Below, piece after piece: positions 3,672-7,687 of a DNA stretch of 7,687 bases. The notes under the pieces are model-generated. The model was not told the origin of the DNA. It saw only the letters and a list, made by a program, of their open reading frames with translations, and did no database searches. A program made the position numbers and the translations under genes. Every line of letters begins with the position of its first letter. Within the stretch, counting starts at the first letter, position 1. The stretch lies in assembly GCA_023245915.1 (NCBI GenBank), contig JAHFJK010000056.1:1-7687 (forward strand), in the 5' to 3' direction. This stretch comes from Candidatus Doudnabacteria bacterium (GTDB lineage: Bacteria > Patescibacteriota > Doudnabacteria > UBA920).

Positions 3672-5177
3672 ATGATTTCCAAAATTTTCAGCGCCGCGGT
3701 AATTGGGCTGGACGCGGAATTAATAGAGGTGGAGGCCGATGTTACTAATGGTTTGCCAAATACTATAATAGTGGGCTTGCCAGATACCGCGGTGCAGGAG
3801 AGCAAAGAACGAGTCAAAACTGCTACAAAAAATTCAGGCTGCAGTTACCCGCAAACCAGAGTTTCGGTAAATTTAGCGCCGGCAGATGTGCCCAAGCTGG
3901 GCACGCATTTTGATTTGCCTATTGCCTTAGCCATCCTTTCTGCGTCTGACCAAATAAGTTTTGACCCGAAAGGCAAAATTTTTTTAGGCGAGCTGTCTTT
4001 AGACGGCCAGCTGCGGCCTGTGCGCGGAGCTTTAGCCGTGGCCATGAAGGCCAAAGCTTTTGGAGTGGATGAAATTTATTTGCCAAAAGCCAACGCCAAG
4101 GAAGCGGCTTTAGTCAGCGGATTAAAAATTTATCCGGTAGACGACTTAAAGCAATTACTGGGAGCGCTCATGAAGATTAAAGCCTTAAAGAAACAGCCGA
4201 CGGTTGAAGCGGGAACAATTTTGAAGAATTTACAGGCCGCGCTGGATATGAAAGACGTGGCCGGGCAGGAATTGGCTAAGCGGGCGCTGGAAATTGCCGC
4301 GTCCGGGGCGCATAACATTTTGCTTTCCGGCCCGCCCGGAAGCGGCAAAACTTTGCTGGCCAGGGCCATGGTCGGCATCTTGCCGGATTTAAGTTTGGGA
4401 GAAGCTTTGGAGGTGACTAAAATTTACAGCATTGCGGGAAAATTGAAGGGTAATTTTGTGGCCAGTCGGCCGGTCAGGAGCCCTCATCACACAACTTCTA
4501 ACATTGCTCTGGTGGGAGGGGGAACGACTCCGCGTCCCGGTGAAATTACATTGTCCCATCGCGGCATTTTGTTTCTGGACGAGTTTCCGGAATTTCCGCG
4601 CAATGTCCTGGAAGCTTTGCGCCAGCCTTTAGAAGACGGGGTGGTGACAGTTGCCCGGGCTTCGGGTTCGTTTACCTTTCCGGCCAAATTTACTTTGGTG
4701 GCTGCGCAAAACCCCTGCCCCTGCGGCTATCTTGGCGACGGCAGCAAAAATTGTGTTTGCAGTCCGGGCCAGATTTTTAAATACCAAAAAAAAATTTCCG
4801 GCCCGCTTTTAGACAGAATTGATTTGCACGTAGAAGTGCCACGCCTGCCTTACGAAAAAATGGCCGCGGGCAGTGAAGCGGAAAAATCGGCGGAGATTAA
4901 GGCCAGAGTGCAAAAGGCCAGAGGGGTCCAGCAAAAGAGATTTGGCGCCAGCCGCACCAACAGCGAAATGTCGCTTACAGAAATTAAGCAATATTGCGGA
5001 TTAAATGAAGCGGGCCAGCAATTGCTTAAGCAAGCCATGAAGCAGTATAATTTTTCCGGCCGCTCTTTGCATCGCATCTTGAAAGTCTCCCGTACCATTG
5101 CGGACCTAGCCGGCTTGGAAAATATTAGTAATGACAATTTGGCGGAAGCCATGATGTACAGGCCAAAGTCGGAATAG
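3672..5177 (+). CDS. comM: ComM/YifB-family Mg-chelatase-like AAA+ ATPase
   Basis: A 501-residue protein of full family length. ComM is a hexameric DNA helicase that drives branch migration during integration of incoming single-stranded DNA in natural transformation. Residues about 1-165 form the N-terminal Lon/ChlI-like domain (AAVIGLDAELIEVEADVTNGLP, GLPDTAVQES-x-ERV). The AAA+ core follows with Walker A GPPGSGKT (220-227), Walker B GILFLDE (298-304), NPCPCG (347-352) with a later C-x-C segment (a likely metal site), and the sensor-region LLDRIDLHVEVP (about 379-390). The C-terminal Mg-chelatase domain runs to the end (SGRSLHRILKVSRTIADL). I chose the ATG at 3672 over a TTG at 3657 because MISKIFSAAVIGL matches the normal start of the family. 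All motifs are intact. CPR genomes often keep comM together with a DNA-uptake system, which fits growth by scavenging. Confidence 0.93.
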   Translation: MISKIFSAAVIGLDAELIEVEADVTNGLPNTIIVGLPDTAVQESKERVKTATKNSGCSYPQTRVSVNLAPADVPKLGTHFDLPIALAILSASDQISFDPKGKIFLGELSLDGQLRPVRGALAVAMKAKAFGVDEIYLPKANAKEAALVSGLKIYPVDDLKQLLGALMKIKALKKQPTVEAGTILKNLQAALDMKDVAGQELAKRALEIAASGAHNILLSGPPGSGKTLLARAMVGILPDLSLGEALEVTKIYSIAGKLKGNFVASRPVRSPHHTTSNIALVGGGTTPRPGEITLSHRGILFLDEFPEFPRNVLEALRQPLEDGVVTVARASGSFTFPAKFTLVAAQNPCPCGYLGDGSKNCVCSPGQIFKYQKKISGPLLDRIDLHVEVPRLPYEKMAAGSEAEKSAEIKARVQKARGVQQKRFGASRTNSEMSLTEIKQYCGLNEAGQQLLKQAMKQYNFSGRSLHRILKVSRTIADLAGLENISNDNLAEAMMYRPKSE

Positions 5178-5258
5178 CTTTACTAACTACTAATCTTTAC
5201 GAATATACTAAAATTTGCCTTGGATTAGTATATTAGTATGAATTAGTAGTTAGTAAAG
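5178..5258. repeat. nested AT-rich inverted repeat rich in TACTAA/TTAGTA
   Basis: The outer arms, CTTTACTAACTACTAAT (5178-5194) and its perfect complement at 5242-5258, are 17 bases long. The inner arms, AATATACTAA (5202-5211) and TTAGTATATT (5225-5234), are also perfect. The two stems are separated by 7-by-7 internal loops, and the apical loop has 13 bases. TACTAA occurs three times on the left and TTAGTA four times on the right. The element starts one base after the comM stop codon, and its right arm covers the -35 region of galU. There is no GC-rich stem or T-run, so it is not a classical terminator. It could be a regulator site, an RNA 3'-end structure or a small mobile repeat. Confidence 0.7.
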
Positions 5259-5266
5259 ACAGTAAA

Positions 5267-5275
5267 TGCTATAAT
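5267..5275 (+). promoter_or_regulatory. extended -10 promoter of galU, leaderless start
   Basis: TGcTATAAT is a perfect extended -10 box. The -35 region (TAGTTA, 5247-5252) is poor and lies in the palindrome. Six bases (atagtc) separate the -10 box from the ATG, exactly as for the gene at 815, so the transcript is predicted to start at the A of the start codon. Confidence 0.7.
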
Positions 5276-5281
5276 ATAGTC

Positions 5282-6151
5282 ATGCAAAAAATCCGTAAAG
5301 CCGTGATTCCCGCCGCAGGTTTTGGCACCCGCTTTTTGCCGGCAACCAAAGCCATGCCCAAAGAAATGCTGCCGATTGTTGATAAGCCGATTATCCAGTA
5401 CGTGGTGGAAGAAGCCGTGGCTTCCGGCATAGAAGATATTATTATTGTGACCGGCTGGCATAAGCGGAGCATTGAAGACCACTTTGACTATCCGTTTGAA
5501 CTGGAAAAAAGGTTATTGGAATCGGGAAAAGAGAAGCAGGCGGCAGAAGTCCGCAGAATCGCGGAGATGGCAAATTTTATTTATATTAGGCAAAAGGGAA
5601 CCTATGGCAATGGCACACCTGTATTAAATGCCCGGCGTGTGGTTGGGCAGGAGCCTTTCGCGGTTTTATGGGGAGATGAATTCATTTATGCCAAGCCCCC
5701 CAGGCTCAAGCAAATGATAGCTGTCTGGGAAAAATATCACGCCCCGGTGGTTTCGACAGTCACGGTTGATAAATCTGCAGTCAGTAAGTACGGCATTGCC
5801 CGGGTCAAGAAAGTTACAGAAAAAATTCATAAAGTCCTAAGTATAGTTGAAAAGCCTGCTGTAGACAAAGCCCCTTCCAATTTAGCTGTAACTGGAGCTT
5901 ACATTTTAACACCCAAGATTTTCGAGTTGCTAGAAACGCAAAAGCCCGGCAAAAATGGGGAAGTCTGGCTGGTGGAGGCCATAGACAAGATGGCCAAAGA
6001 GCAGGACATTTATGGCCTGCAAATCCAAAATGGAAAATATTATGATACAGGCAACAAGCTGGAGTATTTGAAAGCTGTCGTAGAGTTTGGATTACTACAT
6101 GAAGAGCTAAGCAAGGATTTTCAAAGTTATCTAAAAAACCTGAAGGTGTAA
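5282..6151 (+). CDS. galU: UTP-glucose-1-phosphate uridylyltransferase
   Basis: A 289-residue enzyme that makes UDP-glucose from UTP and glucose-1-phosphate, feeding capsule, glycolipid and other glycan synthesis in the cytoplasm. The N-terminus has the nucleotide-binding signature AAGFGTRFLPATKAMPKEM (11-29), with Gly13-Gly15-Arg17 and Lys27, followed by LPIVDKPIIQYVVEEA. WGDEF with Asp132 lies at the metal-binding position, SIVEKP at 187-192 is the sugar-phosphate site, and YYDTGNKLEYLKA near 258 is the usual C-terminal motif. Length and motifs match bacterial GalU throughout, so an intact enzyme is expected. Close relatives make dTDP-glucose (RmlA), but the KPIIQYVVEEA and VTGWHKRSIEDHFD segments are GalU-type. 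The ATG at 5282 is fixed by the promoter and the conserved N-terminus. Palindromic spacers on both sides suggest it is transcribed on its own. Confidence 0.95.
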   Translation: MQKIRKAVIPAAGFGTRFLPATKAMPKEMLPIVDKPIIQYVVEEAVASGIEDIIIVTGWHKRSIEDHFDYPFELEKRLLESGKEKQAAEVRRIAEMANFIYIRQKGTYGNGTPVLNARRVVGQEPFAVLWGDEFIYAKPPRLKQMIAVWEKYHAPVVSTVTVDKSAVSKYGIARVKKVTEKIHKVLSIVEKPAVDKAPSNLAVTGAYILTPKIFELLETQKPGKNGEVWLVEAIDKMAKEQDIYGLQIQNGKYYDTGNKLEYLKAVVEFGLLHEELSKDFQSYLKNLKV

Positions 6152-6161
6152 TGTCAAATAC

Positions 6162-6250
6162 CAAATTACAAATTTCAAATCAATGTCAAAGTTTTTAAGT
6201 TAAAAATTTAAGCATTTAGATTTGACTTGACATTTGATATTTGTAATTTG
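6162..6250. repeat. nested AT-rich inverted repeat after galU
   Basis: CAAATTACAAAT (6162-6173) is perfectly complementary to ATTTGTAATTTG (6239-6250). Inside it, AATGTCAA (6182-6189) pairs with TTGACATT (6227-6234), and TTTTTAA-g-TTAAAAA forms a small stem near the centre. The element fills almost the whole spacer between galU and the lipoprotein gene. As at 5178, the stem is AT-rich with no T-run. It may be a 3'-end structure for galU, a site for a regulator, or a dispersed genomic repeat. No convincing promoter for the next gene can be placed inside it. Confidence 0.6.
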
Positions 6251-6261
6251 AAATTAATACT

Positions 6262-7560
6262 ATGAAATCAAAAAGACAATTTACATATAAAAAATTTATA
6301 GTAGTACTGCTGGCACTGTCGTTTTTATCTTTTAGTTGTGGGGGAGGCGGCAACCAGCAGCCCAAAGATATAGTTCTTCAATTTTGGGATCCGTTTGAAA
6401 ATACTGAAAATTTCCAGCCGTTTTTTGACGATTTCCAGCAAAAATATCCCAATATTCGCATTGAGTATACTAAAAAAGACATTGCCACTTATAATGAAGA
6501 CCTGCTCAACGCCTTAGCCGCCGGCACCGGGCCGGACATATTTTCCATCAATAATTCCTGGCTGCCCAGGTATAGCGACAAGCTTACGCCGGCGCCGCAA
6601 AAAATTTGGCAGTTTAAAGATTACAAAGACGCCTTTGTGGACACAGCCGTCAACGATTTTACACAAGAGCAAAATATTTACGCCGTTCCTCTGTATGTTG
6701 ATTCTTTGGCGCTTTATTATAACAAGGATATATTAGGCACTAACAGCATAGCCACGCCGCCTAAAACCTGGGGTGAGCTCGCCCAGGACGCGCAAAAAAT
6801 CCGACGCGGCGACCGCACCGGTTACTTTACCGTTAGCGGGTTGGCCGCGGGCACCAACAGCAACGTGAATCGCGCCATGGATATTGTGTATTTATTCATG
6901 CTCCAAAAAGGAGCGGTACCTTATTCAGAAGACCGCACCAGGCCGACTTTTGCCCAACCAATAGACAGGGACGGTAAGAATTTAAATCCCGGACAGGAGG
7001 CTTTAAGTTTTTACACTTCTTTTGCCAATCCCAACGGCCCCAATTACAACTGGAACTTGCGTAGCGACTATTCCATAGACGCTTTTACCAATGGCCGCGC
7101 CGCCTTTTTATACAGCTATTCCTACACAATAGATACCCTCCGCCAGAAAAATCCCAATTTAAATTTTGATGTTGCCGGCGCGCCCCAGCCGGCTTTGGAC
7201 CAGCCGGCAGTCAATTTTGCCAACTACTGGGGCGAGGCGGTAGGCAAGCAAAGCAAAAACCAGGATGCGGCCTGGAGCTTTTTAAAATTTATCAGCAGCA
7301 AAGATTCTCTCGATAAATATTACGTCAGACATAAATTGCCCGCCTCGCGAAAAGATTTAATCGCTTTGCAAATCTCCGACCCGGATATTGGCGTCTTTGC
7401 CAATTCTAACTTAACCGCCAAATCTTTTTATAAACCGGATTCAGACAAGCTCGATGATATTTTTGGCAGTATGATAGACGGTGTAATTTTAAAAGGCTTA
7501 AGCATTCGGGATGCTCTGACCCAGGCAGAGCAACAGGCGGAAACCTTGAGCGCGCACTGA
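6262..7560 (+). CDS. ABC-transporter extracellular solute-binding lipoprotein (family 1, sugar type)
   Basis: A 432-residue secreted protein. Residues 1-25 are a lipoprotein signal peptide: basic start (MKSKRQFTYKK), hydrophobic core (FIVVLLALSFLSF), then Cys26 followed by Gly-rich GGGG. The lipobox SFSC is weaker than the LAGC consensus, but the layout is typical. The mature part has the family 1 solute-binding pattern: VLQFWDPFENTE, F-x-x-FQQKYPNIRIEY, LLNALAAGTGPDIFSINNSWLPRY, then YAVPLYVDSLALYYNKDILG and PPKTWGELAQDAQKI. The C-terminal half has NGRAAFLYSYSYTID and NYWGEAVGKQSKNQDAAWSFLKFISS. These proteins bind sugars or oligosaccharides outside the cell and pass them to a membrane permease. 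No permease or ATPase gene is in the window, so the partner and ligand are unknown. It is a likely client of the LspA encoded at 2788. No Shine-Dalgarno sequence is visible. Confidence 0.88.
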   Translation: MKSKRQFTYKKFIVVLLALSFLSFSCGGGGNQQPKDIVLQFWDPFENTENFQPFFDDFQQKYPNIRIEYTKKDIATYNEDLLNALAAGTGPDIFSINNSWLPRYSDKLTPAPQKIWQFKDYKDAFVDTAVNDFTQEQNIYAVPLYVDSLALYYNKDILGTNSIATPPKTWGELAQDAQKIRRGDRTGYFTVSGLAAGTNSNVNRAMDIVYLFMLQKGAVPYSEDRTRPTFAQPIDRDGKNLNPGQEALSFYTSFANPNGPNYNWNLRSDYSIDAFTNGRAAFLYSYSYTIDTLRQKNPNLNFDVAGAPQPALDQPAVNFANYWGEAVGKQSKNQDAAWSFLKFISSKDSLDKYYVRHKLPASRKDLIALQISDPDIGVFANSNLTAKSFYKPDSDKLDDIFGSMIDGVILKGLSIRDALTQAEQQAETLSAH

Positions 7561-7571
7561 AGGGACGGTAT

Positions 7572-7600
7572 TTGGCGCTAATGTTGAAAGCTGTTATAAT
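7572..7600 (+). promoter_or_regulatory. extended -10 promoter of the last gene
   Basis: TTGGCG (7572-7577) lies 17 bases before TATAAT (7595-7600), which is preceded by TGt. The predicted start near 7607 gives a leader of only about five bases before the ATG at 7612. AAGG at 7603-7605 region resembles a ribosome site but would fall outside this transcript. Confidence 0.7.
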
Positions 7601-7611
7601 AAAGGCGAAAA

Positions 7612-7687
7612 ATGTCTTTAAAGAAACAAATATTTATTTTATTGGCAAGTCTGGTGTTAGTCGCGCCTGTAACCGCCCAGGCCCGCG
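7612..7687 (+). CDS. N-terminal part of a secreted or membrane protein, cut by the window end
   Basis: The first 25 codons are open to the edge. The peptide has a short basic start (MSLKKQ), a hydrophobic core (IFILLASLVLVAPV) and TAQA-R, a good AxA site for signal peptidase I after about residue 24. It is therefore probably exported. It follows the sugar-binding lipoprotein gene but has its own promoter. The rest, and so the function, lies outside the window. Confidence 0.7.
   Translation, partial: MSLKKQIFILLASLVLVAPVTAQAR

Noticed and set aside
3845..5152. Minus-strand ORFs within comM, and similar ones within abiEii-like, galU and the toxin region
   Set aside because: They run antisense to well-supported genes, have no recognisable domain and odd composition; they are frame shadows.
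5178..5258. CRISPR array or intrinsic terminator
   Set aside because: The hexamer repeats are not separated by unique spacers of even length, and the AT-rich stem has no T-run or GC-rich core.

Overview
The window looks like a chromosomal piece of a Candidate Phyla Radiation (Patescibacteria, Parcubacteria-like) bacterium. The evidence is indirect: a short DksA/TraR-like protein without zinc-finger cysteines, a divergent short LspA, a four-helix-bundle S23-type protein, moderate-to-low GC, AT-rich palindromic spacers, and no clear Shine-Dalgarno sequence ahead of any gene. Several ATGs lie 6 to 11 bases after an extended -10 box. TGA acts as a normal stop (lspA, the solute-binding protein gene), so this is not one of the TGA-recoding Gracilibacteria/Absconditabacteria. 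The lineage call is inference.

Left part (1-1709) is accessory. After a GC-rich terminator come two small stress/defence modules facing away from each other. On the minus strand is a RelB/DinJ-type antitoxin and YafQ/RelE-type toxin operon with a near-consensus promoter and a palindromic candidate operator. On the plus strand is an AbiEii-like nucleotidyltransferase toxin whose gene overlaps its putative small antitoxin gene by 62 bases.

The gap from 1710 to 2439 holds no credible ORF but is not empty. It has two tandem DnaA-box-like 9-mers, a strong promoter (TTGACA, 17 bp, TGtTATGCT), a chain of good hairpins, a hairpin ending in GCGCTTTT, and a palindrome overlapping the next promoter. 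I read 1872-2358 as a candidate structured non-coding RNA of about 490 nt (or about 220 nt from an inner promoter) that matches no RNA class I can recognise. It is the best candidate here for something undescribed.

The rest (2440-7687) is housekeeping and envelope: a DksA/TraR-like protein, lspA (signal peptidase II), an S23-like four-helix-bundle protein, comM (AAA+ helicase of natural transformation), galU (UDP-glucose synthesis), an ABC-type sugar-binding lipoprotein (a plausible LspA substrate), and the start of a gene for another exported protein. The spacers on both sides of galU are nested AT-rich inverted repeats. The genes from 2440 to 5177 are closely spaced and may form one operon; galU and the last gene have their own promoters.
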